Positions 23,765-33,781 of a stretch of 64,000 nucleotides of DNA are shown in pieces. The translations under genes were made by a program, and so were the position numbers. A model generated the notes under the pieces. It saw only the letters and a list, made by a program, of their open reading frames with translations. It was not told the origin of the DNA and ran no database searches. Numbering within the stretch: the first letter of the stretch is position 1; each line of letters opens with the position of its first letter. Source of the DNA: Clostridia bacterium (lineage in GTDB: Bacteria; Bacillota; Clostridia; Peptostreptococcales; Anaerovoracaceae); contig CAAFTW010000030.1 in assembly GCA_900766045.1 (NCBI GenBank), positions 7,556 through 71,555 of the forward strand, written 5' to 3'.

Positions 23765-24864
23765 TGAGCAAGGCACTTGTGGCAATGAGCGGCGGAGTGG
23801 ACAGCAGTGTCGCGGCATATCTGACAAAGAAGGCGGGATATGAGACGATTGGCGTGACCATGAAACTGTATGAAAATGAGACGGCGGGAATCTGCAGCGA
23901 CAAGACATGCTGCAGCCTGTCGGATATTGAAGATGCCAGAAATGTCGCTTATGACCTGGGAATCCCGTATTATGTGTTCAACTTTACCGGCGACTTTGAG
24001 AAGAAGGTCATCGACCGCTTTATCCGGGCCTATGAAGAAGGAGAGACGCCAAATCCGTGCATTGACTGCAACCGCTATCTGAAGTTTGAGCGTCTGATGG
24101 AGCGGGGCCGGGAACTCGGGCAGGATTATGTCGTTACCGGCCATTACGCGATCGTGGAGAAAGATCCGGGAAGCGGGCGTTATCTTCTGAAGAAGTCAGT
24201 GGACCGGCATAAGGATCAGAGTTATGTTCTTTATTCTCTGACCCAGGACCAGCTGGCTCATGTGATGTTCCCTTTAGGAGGAATGTGTAAGGAGCAGACG
24301 CGCAGGATTGCGGAGGAGCAGGGATTCGTCAATGCCAGAAAGCATGAGAGCCAGGACATCTGTTTTGTGCCTGACGGAGATTACGCGGCCTTTATCCGCA
24401 GATTTACAGGAAAAGACTACCCGGATGGGGATTTTGTGGATCAGGATGGAAAGGTTCTGGGAAAGCATAAGGGAATTATTAAATATACCATCGGTCAGAG
24501 GAAGGGTCTGGGACTGGCGCTGCCTCACCCGATGTATGTCTGCCGGAAGGATATGGAAAAAAATCAGGTGATTCTGGGAGAAAATAAGGATCTTTTCCAC
24601 TCTTCTTTTGAAATCGAAAATATCAACTGGATTTCTATGGAGCCGCCGAAGGGAGAGATTCAGGTAGAGGCAAAGGTGCGCTACTCCCAGAAGGCGTCCC
24701 CGGCGGTCGTTCAGCCTTTGTCGGAAAACAGGGCGAGAGTAGAATTCAGAGAGCCGCAGCGCGCCATTACGCCGGGACAGGCATGTGTTATGTATGATGG
24801 CGAATATGTGGTCGGCGGCGGTACAATTGTAAATGTTTTCAATACGGAGAACGATACATTATAG
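23764..24864 (+). CDS. mnmA: tRNA-specific 2-thiouridylase MnmA
   Basis: 366 residues. Puts sulfur on U34 of Lys, Glu and Gln tRNAs. The N-terminal PP-loop is SGGVDSS (9-15). The catalytic cysteines are in NPCIDCNRYLKF near 97-108 and ESQDICFVPDGDY near 196-208. C-terminal beta-barrel KVRYSQKASPAVV. The ATG overlaps the stop of the cysteine desulfurase gene (TAATG), giving a functional sulfur-donor/thiolase operon. An ATG seven codons upstream (23743) lies inside the desulfurase gene. Confidence 0.97.
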   Translation: MSKALVAMSGGVDSSVAAYLTKKAGYETIGVTMKLYENETAGICSDKTCCSLSDIEDARNVAYDLGIPYYVFNFTGDFEKKVIDRFIRAYEEGETPNPCIDCNRYLKFERLMERGRELGQDYVVTGHYAIVEKDPGSGRYLLKKSVDRHKDQSYVLYSLTQDQLAHVMFPLGGMCKEQTRRIAEEQGFVNARKHESQDICFVPDGDYAAFIRRFTGKDYPDGDFVDQDGKVLGKHKGIIKYTIGQRKGLGLALPHPMYVCRKDMEKNQVILGENKDLFHSSFEIENINWISMEPPKGEIQVEAKVRYSQKASPAVVQPLSENRARVEFREPQRAITPGQACVMYDGEYVVGGGTIVNVFNTENDTL

Positions 24865-24918
24865 GAATGATATATTCCTGCAAATTCTTGGCAATCTGAC
24901 GTTTTTGTCGGCAAACTA

Positions 24919-24927
24919 TGATATAAT
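24919..24927 (+). promoter_or_regulatory. gap promoter, extended -10
   Basis: TGATATAAT (TGn plus TATAAT at 24922-24927) without a good -35. A weak relative of the intergenic motif (TCTTGGC...TTTTTGTCGG, 24886-24911) sits just upstream. Confidence 0.5.
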
Positions 24928-25014
24928 ATCTGAAATTGGAATATCTACGCCTCTGGCATCATCAATAGAGATGGGGAGGGGACGCGTAAAACGCGGGAAA
25001 GGAGCAGTAGTATT

Positions 25015-26028
25015 ATGATGAAGGTTGCGATTAACGGCTTTGGACGCATTGGTCGTCTGTCTTTCAGACAGCTCTATGACAGAGATGATGTGGAAGTCGT
25101 AGCCATTAATGATTTAACAAGTACGAAGATGCTGGCTTATCTGCTGAAGCATGACAGTGTACAGGGACAGTTCCCTGCTGACGTAACGTATGATGATGAG
25201 TATATTTACGTCGGACATCATAAATACCGCGTACTGGCTGAGCCGGATCCGCACAATCTTCCTTGGGGAGACCTCGGTGTGGATGTTGTTCTGGAATGCA
25301 CAGGATTCTTTACGAGCAAGGAAAAATCGCAGGCGCACCTGGATGCAGGCGCTAAGAAGGTCCTGATTTCCGCCCCTGCCGGAAATGATATTCCGACGAT
25401 CGTTTACAATGTAAACCATAAGATCCTGACACCTGAAGACCGCATCGTTTCCGGCGCAAGCTGCACAACGAACTGCCTGGCTCCGATGGCAAAGGTGCTG
25501 AATGAGTATCGTGAAGTCCGTACCGGATTCATGACGACGATTCACGCTTACACCGGTGACCAGATGATTCTGGACGGACCGCAGAAGAAGGGCAATTTCA
25601 GAAGATCCAGAGCGGGCGCGATCAATATCGTTCCGACAAGTTCCGGAGCAGCCAAGGCAATCGGCGCAGTTATTCCTGAGCTGGATGGCAAGCTGATCGG
25701 ATCTGCACAGAGAGTTCCTGTTCCAAGCGGCTCCCTGACTATTCTGGACGCAACACTGAAGGACCCTACAGAGAGTGTTACTGTAGAGGGACTGAATGCG
25801 GCGATGAAGGCTGCTGCAAATGAATCCTTCGGATATTCTGAGGAGGAACTGGTATCCAGCGACATTATCGGCATGCACTATGGTTCCCTGTTCGATGCGA
25901 CACAGACTCTGGCTCAGCGCTGTGGAACCAAGATCTATGAGGTCAGAATTGTAGCATGGTATGATAACGAGATGAGCTATGTCAGCCAGCTGGTACGTAC
26001 ACTGCTGTACATGGCTACACTTCAGTAG
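25015..26028 (+). CDS. gap: Glyceraldehyde-3-phosphate dehydrogenase
   Basis: 337 residues. NAD-dependent glycolytic oxidation of glyceraldehyde-3-phosphate. NAD fold [17 protein letters not shown] at the N terminus, catalytic cysteine in [17 protein letters not shown] near 148-164, [13 protein letters not shown] near 178, and [16 protein letters not shown] at the end. Starts ATG-ATG after AAAGGAG. Monocistronic, with a 91-base leader after its -10 and a terminator at 26153. Confidence 0.97.
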   Translation: MMKVAINGFGRIGRLSFRQLYDRDDVEVVAINDLTSTKMLAYLLKHDSVQGQFPADVTYDDEYIYVGHHKYRVLAEPDPHNLPWGDLGVDVVLECTGFFTSKEKSQAHLDAGAKKVLISAPAGNDIPTIVYNVNHKILTPEDRIVSGASCTTNCLAPMAKVLNEYREVRTGFMTTIHAYTGDQMILDGPQKKGNFRRSRAGAINIVPTSSGAAKAIGAVIPELDGKLIGSAQRVPVPSGSLTILDATLKDPTESVTVEGLNAAMKAAANESFGYSEEELVSSDIIGMHYGSLFDATQTLAQRCGTKIYEVRIVAWYDNEMSYVSQLVRTLLYMATLQ

Positions 26029-26152
26029 CAGAAAGCTGAAGAAAACGAGTGTTTATTTCCTGATTCGGCTAATGAATATTCATGCATAGGAACGGAGAAG
26101 AAGCAGACTCATACAGTAAGAATAAGAAAATAAATCCCGAAAGGGATGTTCA

Positions 26153-26195
26153 GAAAGAGCTTTTACACAGATAATGCGTGAAGGCTCTTTCCTTG
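26153..26195 (+). terminator. Terminator after gap
   Basis: GAAAGAGC...GCTCTTTC stem (26153-26160 with 26184-26191), an inner TTTTAC/GTGAA helix, T-rich CCTTGTTT tail. Confidence 0.7.
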
Positions 26196-26290
26196 TTTAT
26201 CTTATAAATATCACCGTGTTAAAGTTGAAAAACACGGCGTCCGGCAGCAGAAATCGGCAGTTTGGGCGGAATCATGGGAGTACGGTGAAT

Positions 26291-26320
26291 TTGGCACGGA
26301 CTGCTGATTCGTGATATAAT
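26291..26320 (+). promoter_or_regulatory. Promoter of the FHA-FtsW/PBP pair
   Basis: TTGGCA (26291-26296), 18-bp spacer, TATAAT (26315-26320), with an extended TGA before the -10. Confidence 0.6.
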
Positions 26321-26366
26321 AATCAGGCGAATACATTTTCACTGCAGAGTAGGGCAGGGAGCCGGA

Positions 26367-28250
26367 TTGCCTGTAAGTATGACTGGATTGGAATTTCAGT
26401 CATATCGCAATTTGGCGATCCGCTTTGGGGAGCAGAGGATAGAGAATATGATGTCAAATTTTGTGAGTGGAATCCAGGACTGGTTCCAGATGATGTACAG
26501 CGCGGCTGTGACAACGATTAAATCAGGTCACGCAGCGAGTCTGATGTACACCGCGGCGGCCAGGTGGATTTTTATTTTACTCGCGGCATTCATTCTGATC
26601 AGGGCGATTATCGCGCTGCTCAGAAGCAAGAGTCCGTCTGAGGTATGGGCATATCTGCATATTGAAGGCAGCAGAAACATTCCGATCACGCATTGGGAAA
26701 ATGCAATTGGAAGAGCACCGAGCTGTGATATTCAGCTTGAGGATATGAGCGTTTCCAGAAATCAGGGGACCCTGGTGCGCGACAACAACGGATACTGGAC
26801 CTATATGGACCTGGGATCCCGGAATGGTGCGTATGTAAACGGAAAAAAGGCGGTGCCGTATAAACCGGTCATCGTCGGCGCGGGAGACAAGCTGGTTCTG
26901 GGAAGTACTGCCTGTGAGCTTTTTCCGGTCAGTGTGCAGGAGCATATGAATAATATCAGGAGACGTGCGGAATACACACATATTCTGCCGCCATGGATGT
27001 CCTTTCTGGCACTGACACTATTTCAGTTTCTTACCGTTGTGCAGCTGAAGCTGGCGCTGGGAACACGTTATGTGCCGGGAATAACTGTGGCGTTTGCCGG
27101 ACTTGCTGTCGGTATGTGGGTGTATGTCATTGCAATGAAAATCATGCACCGGCGGGGATTTGAAATCGAAACGATCGCCTTCTTCTTATCGACGCTGAGT
27201 CTGTCGGTTGTCGCTACGCGGTTCCCGACTCAGGTGCTGAAGCAGTTTCTGACCATTGTGATCGGGGTTCTGCTGTTTTTGTTTATGTGTACCTGGCTGA
27301 GGGATCTGAAGAGGACGCTGAAGGTAAAGAAGCTGATGTACATTGCCGCGATGGCGCTTTTTGCCTTCAATCTGGTTTTTGCGACCACGAAAAACGGACA
27401 GTCAAACTGGGTGCAGCTGGGCGGGTTTTCTATGCAGCCGTCAGAAATCGTCAAACTTGCCTTTATCTGGGTCGGTGCGGCAACCATGAATGAGCTTTTT
27501 GAGCGGAAGAATTCCATGATCTTTACAGCATTTGCCTTCTTCTGCTTCCTCTGCCTGGCAAAGATGGGAGATTTCGGTACAGCGGTCATTTTCTTTGTAA
27601 CCTACCTGGTGATCTCTTTCCTGCGAAGCGGAGATTTTACGCGTCTGATTATGATCGTCGGTGTAGCCTTTGCCGGCGGCATGGTGGTTCTGCGATTCAA
27701 GAGCTATATTGCGGCGCGTCTTGCGGTCTGGGGACATGTATGGGAAAGTAGCAACGCGAATGCCATGGGATATCAGCAGACCAGAACGATGTCTGCCTCT
27801 GCCAGCGGCGGTTTGATCGGTGTCGGAGCGGGAAAAGGCTGGTTCCATACCATTTTCGCGTCGGAAACGGACCTGGTATTTGGAACTGTCTCGGAAGAAT
27901 GGGGACTGATTATCGCCATTTTGATGATTATTGCCATCGTTACACTTGCTGTTTTTGCCTATCGTTCTATCTGGGCGGGCCGTTCGACCTATTATACGAT
28001 CGCAGCCTGCGCGGCAACCACGATTTTCCTGTTCCAGGCAATCCTGAACTTCTTCGGTTCTGTGGATCTTCTGCCGCTGACAGGAGTTACCTTCCCGTTT
28101 GTATCCGGAGGAGGTACGTCGATGATTGCTTCATGGGGGCTTCTGGCATTTGTAAAAGCCGCGGATACGAGGCAGAATGCCAGCATTGCCGTCAGCCTGG
28201 ATGATCAGGGATTAACGAGTGAGGGGGCAGAGCATTATGAAGAAGCTTGA
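26367..28250 (+). CDS. FHA-domain FtsW/RodA/SpoVE-family protein (SEDS glycosyltransferase)
   Basis: Up to 627 residues. SEDS proteins polymerise peptidoglycan glycan strands and pair with a class B PBP. It has an N-terminal membrane helix (WIFILLAAFILIRAIIALL, about 69-87), then a cytoplasmic FHA phosphothreonine-binding domain (about 105-190; GRAPSCDIQL, SVSRNQG, LGSRNGAYVNG). About ten membrane segments with SEDS motifs follow (WVQLGGFSMQPSEIVKLAF, FPFVSGGGTSMIASWG). The start is uncertain: TTG 26367 follows AGGGAG, while ATG 26448 follows AGAGGA with better spacing and removes only unconserved residues. The 3' end overlaps the PBP gene by 14 bp. The FHA domain suggests control by a Ser/Thr kinase. 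Confidence 0.92.
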   Translation: MPVSMTGLEFQSYRNLAIRFGEQRIENMMSNFVSGIQDWFQMMYSAAVTTIKSGHAASLMYTAAARWIFILLAAFILIRAIIALLRSKSPSEVWAYLHIEGSRNIPITHWENAIGRAPSCDIQLEDMSVSRNQGTLVRDNNGYWTYMDLGSRNGAYVNGKKAVPYKPVIVGAGDKLVLGSTACELFPVSVQEHMNNIRRRAEYTHILPPWMSFLALTLFQFLTVVQLKLALGTRYVPGITVAFAGLAVGMWVYVIAMKIMHRRGFEIETIAFFLSTLSLSVVATRFPTQVLKQFLTIVIGVLLFLFMCTWLRDLKRTLKVKKLMYIAAMALFAFNLVFATTKNGQSNWVQLGGFSMQPSEIVKLAFIWVGAATMNELFERKNSMIFTAFAFFCFLCLAKMGDFGTAVIFFVTYLVISFLRSGDFTRLIMIVGVAFAGGMVVLRFKSYIAARLAVWGHVWESSNANAMGYQQTRTMSASASGGLIGVGAGKGWFHTIFASETDLVFGTVSEEWGLIIAILMIIAIVTLAVFAYRSIWAGRSTYYTIAACAATTIFLFQAILNFFGSVDLLPLTGVTFPFVSGGGTSMIASWGLLAFVKAADTRQNASIAVSLDDQGLTSEGAEHYEEA

Positions 28251-29568
28251 GAAACGCGCGATTATCTGTCTTCTGCTGGCAGCGGTCCTGCTCATCGGTC
28301 TGGGAGTATATACCTACCGCTATGTACATTATGGCCATAAGTGGGCAACCTTTTACGGAAATTCACATCTGTATCATAACGGTGTGCTTGCAATCGGAAA
28401 GATTTACGACCGCAACGGAGTCCTTCTGGCGGCAAATGGAAAAGGCAAGGACGGAAAAGTCAAGTATAACAGCAGCGAGACGGTCAGAAGGGCTACGGCG
28501 CATGCCGTCGGAGATATGAATGGAAATGTCTCCACTTCAGCAGAAAGCGTATTTAAAGATAAGATGGTCGGCTATAACCTGCTGACTGGAACATACAGCG
28601 TGAGCGGAAAAGGAAGTCAGGTTCACCTGTCTATTTCCGCAAAGGCCTGCAAAGTGGCTTATGAAGCGCTGGGCAGCCATAACGGGGTCGTTGGCGTATA
28701 TAACTATAAAACGGGAGAAATCCTCTGCATGGTCAGCAAGCCAACCTTTGATCCGGAGAATCCGGCATCTTCCGTGGAAAGCGGAACCTATATGAACAAG
28801 TTCCTTTCCGGAAGACTGACTCCGGGATCGACCTTCAAGCTGGTTACCAGTGCGGCCGCTATTGAAAACCTGAAGAACCTGGATTCTTTCAGTTATTACT
28901 GCACCGGAGTGAGAAATATGGGAGGATGGAAGATCCGCTGTGACGAGGCACATGGCCGGGTAGACTTTGAATCCGCGCTTGCGAAATCCTGCAACTGCGC
29001 ATTCTCCGTTCTTTCTGATGAACTCGGAAATAAGACCCTTGCAGAGTACACGAAGAAGGCAGGTCTGGAGACCGCCTATAACATTGACGGTATCCATAAT
29101 GCAAAGGGAACGTTTGACTTTCCGAGCAATTCCTTTAACCTGGCATGGGCAGGAATCGGACAGTGGAAGGATCAGGTAAATCCTTGCTCCATGATGGTAT
29201 ATATGGGCGCGATCGCCAGAGACGGTGTTTCTGTCGTTCCGAGAGTCCTGAAGCCGACTGTTGCGACAGGAAAGAAGACAGACCGGATGATCCAGGCTTC
29301 AACAGCTGAAAAGCTGAAGAAGATGATGAGAAACAATGTTGAAAAAACATACGGTGCAAGCAATTTCCCGGGACTGAATATCTGTGCCAAGACCGGAACT
29401 GCAGAAGTCAACGGAGCTAAGCCGAATGCATGGTTTGACGGCTTCCTGAATGATGATGAACATCCATATGCTTTCGTTGTTTGTGTGGAAGACGGAGGAT
29501 TCGGACAGACCGTTGCCGCGCCGGTAGCGAATAAGGTCCTGCAGGAACTGGTAAAAGAAAACAGCTGA
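28237..29568 (+). CDS. Penicillin-binding protein, class B-type transpeptidase
   Basis: 443 residues from ATG 28237, after GAGGGGG; GTG 28219 overlaps that site. One N-terminal membrane anchor (about 9-28), then a transpeptidase domain with the three active-site motifs: STFK (serine acyl site, near 199-202), SCN in KSCNCAF near 254, and KTGTA near 386. Cross-links peptidoglycan outside the membrane. It lacks the large N-terminal and PASTA modules of other PBPs. Overlap with the SEDS gene supports a SEDS-PBP polymerase/transpeptidase pair. Confidence 0.93.
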   Translation: MKKLEKRAIICLLLAAVLLIGLGVYTYRYVHYGHKWATFYGNSHLYHNGVLAIGKIYDRNGVLLAANGKGKDGKVKYNSSETVRRATAHAVGDMNGNVSTSAESVFKDKMVGYNLLTGTYSVSGKGSQVHLSISAKACKVAYEALGSHNGVVGVYNYKTGEILCMVSKPTFDPENPASSVESGTYMNKFLSGRLTPGSTFKLVTSAAAIENLKNLDSFSYYCTGVRNMGGWKIRCDEAHGRVDFESALAKSCNCAFSVLSDELGNKTLAEYTKKAGLETAYNIDGIHNAKGTFDFPSNSFNLAWAGIGQWKDQVNPCSMMVYMGAIARDGVSVVPRVLKPTVATGKKTDRMIQASTAEKLKKMMRNNVEKTYGASNFPGLNICAKTGTAEVNGAKPNAWFDGFLNDDEHPYAFVVCVEDGGFGQTVAAPVANKVLQELVKENS

Positions 29569-29623
29569 TGATCTGCAGAATCCTGCAGCGGACAGCATTT
29601 GATACATGATACAGGAGAGTGTT

Positions 29624-30589
29624 TTGAAACAGTATTACGCAGCAGAACTGAAGAAGGACATGGAGTTTATCGATTTCTTCATGGTGAAGAGAAGCGGAAT
29701 CCGTGTCGGTGCCAATCATAAACAGTATTTTGATATTATGCTCGGTGACAAGACCGGTGAAATTTCCGGAAAAAAGTGGGACGTCCAGCCGCAGGACGTC
29801 CCGAAGCTGGAGGCGATGAGTGAAGGAAAGCTGGTCAAGGTCAAGGCTCAGGTTACTGAGTGGCAGGGTGCGCTGCAGCTGAGGCTGCAGCGAATCCGTC
29901 TTGTCACAGATCAGGACGGTCTGGATATTTCCGACTACATCAAGGCGGCTCCGGAAGATTCAGAGTCTATGTATGACTATATCTATAATGTCGCAGATCA
30001 GATGATGGACGTGGATCTGCGATCACTCTGCCTGCGTGTTCTGCAGGAAAATAAGGACCGGCTGATGTATTATCCGGCAGCATCCAGAAATCATCACGCA
30101 GAATACGGTGGACTGCTGTTTCATGTCAAGCGCATGCTGATGAACGCCATCGGCATCTGCAGTGTCTACACCGATTTGAAGAAGGACCTGCTCTGTGCCG
30201 GTGTCATTCTTCATGATATCGAGAAGCTGGATGAGATTCTGTCCGATGAAAACGGCGTTTCTCCGGGCTATTCCCGGGAAGGACAGTTCTTGGGGCACCT
30301 GGTCATGGGTGTGAAATACATCGATGAGCGTGCCAGAAAACTGGATTTCCCGGAGGAAAAACGTCTTATGCTTGAACAGATGATTTTGTCTCACCACTAT
30401 GAGCCGGAATTCGGAAGCCCGATCCGTCCGCTGTTCCCGGAAGGAGAGGTCCTGCACTATCTGGATATTCTGGACGCCCGCCTGTTTGATATGTACGACG
30501 CGCTGGCAACGACGGAACCGGGACATTTCTCTGAACGGATCTGGACACTGGACAACCGCCGCATTTATAAACCGGAACACGATGACTAG
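29624..30589 (+). CDS. YhaM-like 3'-5' exoribonuclease (OB-HD protein)
   Basis: About 321 residues from TTG 29624, six bases after AGGAG; the ATG at 29606 has no ribosome site. An N-terminal OB-fold (about 1-100) is followed by an HD hydrolase domain with metal-ligand residues in HHAEYGGLLFH near 155-165, LHDIEKLDE near 197, and SHHYEPEFGSP near 256. This arrangement matches YhaM of Bacillus, a nuclease acting on RNA and single-stranded DNA. It is followed two bases later by recD2, consistent with a nucleic-acid role. Confidence 0.85.
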   Translation: MKQYYAAELKKDMEFIDFFMVKRSGIRVGANHKQYFDIMLGDKTGEISGKKWDVQPQDVPKLEAMSEGKLVKVKAQVTEWQGALQLRLQRIRLVTDQDGLDISDYIKAAPEDSESMYDYIYNVADQMMDVDLRSLCLRVLQENKDRLMYYPAASRNHHAEYGGLLFHVKRMLMNAIGICSVYTDLKKDLLCAGVILHDIEKLDEILSDENGVSPGYSREGQFLGHLVMGVKYIDERARKLDFPEEKRLMLEQMILSHHYEPEFGSPIRPLFPEGEVLHYLDILDARLFDMYDALATTEPGHFSERIWTLDNRRIYKPEHDD

Positions 30590-30591
30590 TC

Positions 30592-32820
30592 ATGGAAGAA
30601 AAACAGGGGATTATTACAGACATCATATTTCATAATGAGGAGAACGGTTACACCATTGCCGTCATGGAAACAAGCGATGAGCAGTTTACCGCTGTCGGCA
30701 TGCTTCCGGAAAACGCTCTGGGAAATACTTTTCTCCTCCGGGGAGCCTTCAAGATTCACCCGAAGTACGGAGAGCAGTTCGCTTTCACAGAGGCGGAAGC
30801 GGTTCTTCCGTCCAGCGCGGATGAAATTGAAGGTTTTCTTGCGTCCGGAGCAGTAAAGGGAATCGGAAAGAAAATGGCCCATGCCATTGTGCAGACCTTC
30901 GGTGATGACACGCTGAATGTCATGAAGGAACATCCATCCAGGCTTCTTCGGATTACCGGAATTGGAAAAAAAAGCCTGGCAAGGATCACAGAGTCTTTCC
31001 ATGAGCAGTGGAGTTTTGCCGAGGTTTCCATGTTTTTCCAGAAGTATGGAATCCCGCAGGCCAGTGCCTTCCGGCTGTTTAAGGCCTACGGAGCGGATAC
31101 GGTTGCCAGAATTACAGAAAATCCCTACCGTCTGGCGGATGAAGTCCGCGGCATCGGTTTCCGAAAGGCAGACCAGATTGCGCTGAAGCTGAATCTTCCG
31201 CCGGACTCGGACATGCGCATTGAGAGCGGCGTAAAATACACCCTCGGCTATTATGCCGGAGACGGAAGCACCTACCTTCCAAAGGAAAGGCTGTGCGAGG
31301 AAACGGCTCAGCTGCTGGACCTGACCAGATCGCAGATAGACGATGTACTGCTGCAGATGTCCGTCGAAGGCATGGTCATGCAGGATCATATCGACGGGCA
31401 GGACGTAGTTTACCTGTACGCCTATTACGAGGCAGAAAAAAAGACGGCGGGAAATATCGCCCGCCTGGTCAGCGCGGACCTAAAGAATCTGCAGGCGGAT
31501 ATCCGCAGCAGCATCGACATGACGGAGGCGCATACAGGAATTCATCTTTCCGAAGAACAGAAAAATGCGGTGGAGGCTTCGCTTACAAGCGGCGTATCGG
31601 TCATTACCGGAGGACCGGGAACAGGTAAAACCACGATTATTCACGCGCTGCTGGATATTTTTGAAGGCAGTGGATTTAAGACGCTTCTTGCTGCGCCGAC
31701 CGGAAGAGCTGCGAAAAGAATCACGGAGACCAGCGGACGCCAGGCTTCTACCATTCACCGCATGCTGGAGTACGCGCGCGGAGAGGAAGAATCTATGGCT
31801 TTTGGGAAAAATGAAGATGATCCGCTGAAATGTGACGCGGTCATCGTCGATGAGGCTTCCATGATCGATCTGATGCTGATGCGCGCGCTGACGGACGCGA
31901 TTCTGCCGGGAACCCGGCTGATTCTGGTGGGCGACTCCGACCAGCTGCCGTCTGTGGGAGCCGGAGATGTTCTGAGGGATGTGATGGACAGCGGAGTCGC
32001 CGGTGTATCCTGCCTGACCGCGATTTTCCGTCAGGCAGAAGAGAGCCAGATCGTCGTCAACGCCCATCGTATTAATCAGGGAGAATATCCGGTCGTAAAT
32101 GGCAGAGGAAGCGACTTTTTCTTCATGAGGAGAAACAATGAGATGCAGATGCAGGATCTGATCGTCCAGCTCGCATCAAAGCGCCTGATCACCTATTATA
32201 AAGACCTGGATCCCCTGAAAGACATTCAGGTCATGACTCCGGTTCATAAGGGAAATGTCGGAACACAGGCACTGAACCAGGTTCTTCAGCAGACCTTCAA
32301 TCCGCCTTCTCCCAAGAAGCAGGAGCACAGAAACCGGGGAAGAATTTTCCGGACCGGAGATAAGGTCATGCAGATCAAGAATGACTATCAGCTTCCTTGG
32401 AAGAGAATCGGCGATTCAGAGAGCAGCGCCGGCGTATTTAACGGTGATGTCGGCTATATCACCGCAATTCACCCGGAAGAGGAGCGCATGACTGTACTTT
32501 ATGATGAAGAAAAGTACGCCGAGTATGATTTCTCCCAGCTTGACGAACTGGAACTCGCCTATGCGATTACCGTACATAAGAGCCAGGGCTCCGAATTTCC
32601 GGTGATTATCATGCCGCTTTCCTGGTTCCCGCCGATGCTGGCAACCAGAAACCTGCTCTATACCGCAGTGACGAGAGGAAAGCGCGGTGTCGTCCTGGTC
32701 GGAACGGACAAGGCCCTGAAAGCCATGGTCGACAACGACCGCAACAAGCTCCGCTATTCCGGCCTGAAGTGGAGGCTTTCCCAGCTGGCGCCTCTGCTTG
32801 AAGAGGATCATGAGAACTAG
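30592..32820 (+). CDS. recD2: RecD2-type ATP-dependent DNA helicase
   Basis: 742 residues. SF1B 5'-3' helicase acting in DNA repair and replication-fork maintenance, found in bacteria lacking RecBC. N-terminal OB and HhH region (VKGIGKKMA, ITGIGKKSLARI, VRGIGFRKADQIALKL), Walker A GGPGTGKTT near 344, Walker B VIVDEASMIDL near 419, QLPSVGAGDVL, and motif VI VHKSQGSEFPVIIMPL with LYTAVTRGKRGVVLVG near the end. The ATG is two bases after the preceding stop and has no clear ribosome site, so it probably relies on translational coupling. Confidence 0.96.
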   Translation: MEEKQGIITDIIFHNEENGYTIAVMETSDEQFTAVGMLPENALGNTFLLRGAFKIHPKYGEQFAFTEAEAVLPSSADEIEGFLASGAVKGIGKKMAHAIVQTFGDDTLNVMKEHPSRLLRITGIGKKSLARITESFHEQWSFAEVSMFFQKYGIPQASAFRLFKAYGADTVARITENPYRLADEVRGIGFRKADQIALKLNLPPDSDMRIESGVKYTLGYYAGDGSTYLPKERLCEETAQLLDLTRSQIDDVLLQMSVEGMVMQDHIDGQDVVYLYAYYEAEKKTAGNIARLVSADLKNLQADIRSSIDMTEAHTGIHLSEEQKNAVEASLTSGVSVITGGPGTGKTTIIHALLDIFEGSGFKTLLAAPTGRAAKRITETSGRQASTIHRMLEYARGEEESMAFGKNEDDPLKCDAVIVDEASMIDLMLMRALTDAILPGTRLILVGDSDQLPSVGAGDVLRDVMDSGVAGVSCLTAIFRQAEESQIVVNAHRINQGEYPVVNGRGSDFFFMRRNNEMQMQDLIVQLASKRLITYYKDLDPLKDIQVMTPVHKGNVGTQALNQVLQQTFNPPSPKKQEHRNRGRIFRTGDKVMQIKNDYQLPWKRIGDSESSAGVFNGDVGYITAIHPEEERMTVLYDEEKYAEYDFSQLDELELAYAITVHKSQGSEFPVIIMPLSWFPPMLATRNLLYTAVTRGKRGVVLVGTDKALKAMVDNDRNKLRYSGLKWRLSQLAPLLEEDHEN

Positions 32821-32908
32821 CAGCCTCGCAGGAGAGTTTTTCTCATAGACAGAAATATGGGGATGTGCCACCCTTATGACAGAACATCATTTTCGAGATC
32901 ATAAGGAG

Positions 32909-32930
32909 GGACAAAAAGTAATGCGTAAGG
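32909..32930 (-). repeat. Intergenic motif copy at the comF start (variant)
   Basis: 22 bp. It reads GGACAAAA-N8-GCGTAAGG-type on the plus strand, one change from the consensus. It spans the comF ribosome site and start codon. Confidence 0.4.
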
Positions 32931-33682
32931 AAAAACCCAGGTCCTGCATCCCGCTGCTGAGAAAGATGGCCGATCAGTTTCTGGACCTGCTCTATCCGCC
33001 ATCGCTCTATTGCTGCATCTGCGGAAATATCATCGATGAAACACGCCCCTACAGCCTCTGTGACCACTGCAGAGAACAACTGATGTGGGATGGAGAAGGA
33101 ATCCGCGTCCATCATGGTCTGAAACTTCTGCGCTGCACCCAGTATGGAATTTACGAACGGACACTGATCTTTTCTCTGAAATACAACCGCAGGAAATATA
33201 CTGCCCATGTTATCGGTGAAATCATGAAGGATAAGCTGGAGCTGGAAGAGCAGGAGTGTGACATTATCGTACCCGTACCGATTCATGAAAGCCGGCGCAG
33301 AGAACGCGGATTCAATCAGACGGAAGAAATCGGAAAGGATCTGGCGGAAAGAACCGGGATGAAGATGATTCCAGATGCTGTGCGCAGAAGCAGAAAGACA
33401 CAGGCCATGCGCGGTCTGTCTCCGACAGAAAGAGAAGCGAATGTAAAAGGCGCATTTACTCTGCATGAAGAGCGGAAAGAGCAGCTGACCGGAAAGCGGA
33501 TTCTGATTCTGGACGACTTCTTTACGACGGGAGCGACGGCAAGAGCGATGGCAGCAGAGCTTCAGAAGGCGGAACCGGAAGATCTTTTGTTTCTGGCTTT
33601 TGCGGCTCGCTACGACGATTCCTTTTCGGCGGGAACGCTGGACAGGAAAGACGCTGATAAAGAGGCTGGCATAATCGTCTGA
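32921..33682 (+). CDS. comF: ComF family protein (phosphoribosyltransferase-like)
   Basis: 253 residues from ATG 32921, ten bases after AAGGAGGG; an earlier frame start at 32876 lacks such a site. An N-terminal zinc-finger-like segment (LYCCICGNII and SLCDHCREQL) precedes a PRT domain with the PRPP loop ILDDFFTTGATA near 195-206 and the family segment VPVPIHESRRRERGFNQTEEIG near 116-137. In naturally competent Firmicutes ComF helps take up single-stranded DNA; whether it does here is unknown. It lies 100 bp after recD2. Confidence 0.9.
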   Translation: MRKEKPRSCIPLLRKMADQFLDLLYPPSLYCCICGNIIDETRPYSLCDHCREQLMWDGEGIRVHHGLKLLRCTQYGIYERTLIFSLKYNRRKYTAHVIGEIMKDKLELEEQECDIIVPVPIHESRRRERGFNQTEEIGKDLAERTGMKMIPDAVRRSRKTQAMRGLSPTEREANVKGAFTLHEERKEQLTGKRILILDDFFTTGATARAMAAELQKAEPEDLLFLAFAARYDDSFSAGTLDRKDADKEAGIIV

Positions 33683-33720
33683 CCGGGACGGAAAGCGCGG
33701 AGCGAAGAATACAGGCGTTT

Positions 33721-33742
33721 CCTTGCGGGTAAGTTTTTGTCG
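33721..33742 (+). repeat. Intergenic motif copy 6
   Basis: 22 bp, CCTTGCGGGT...TTTTTGTCG. Its TTGCGG (33723-33728) stands 17 bp before AATATT (33746-33751), so it may double as a promoter for the lipid kinase gene. Confidence 0.55.
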
Positions 33743-33781
33743 GGGAATATTTTGACGAGAAAGAGAAAGAGGAAGGACAGG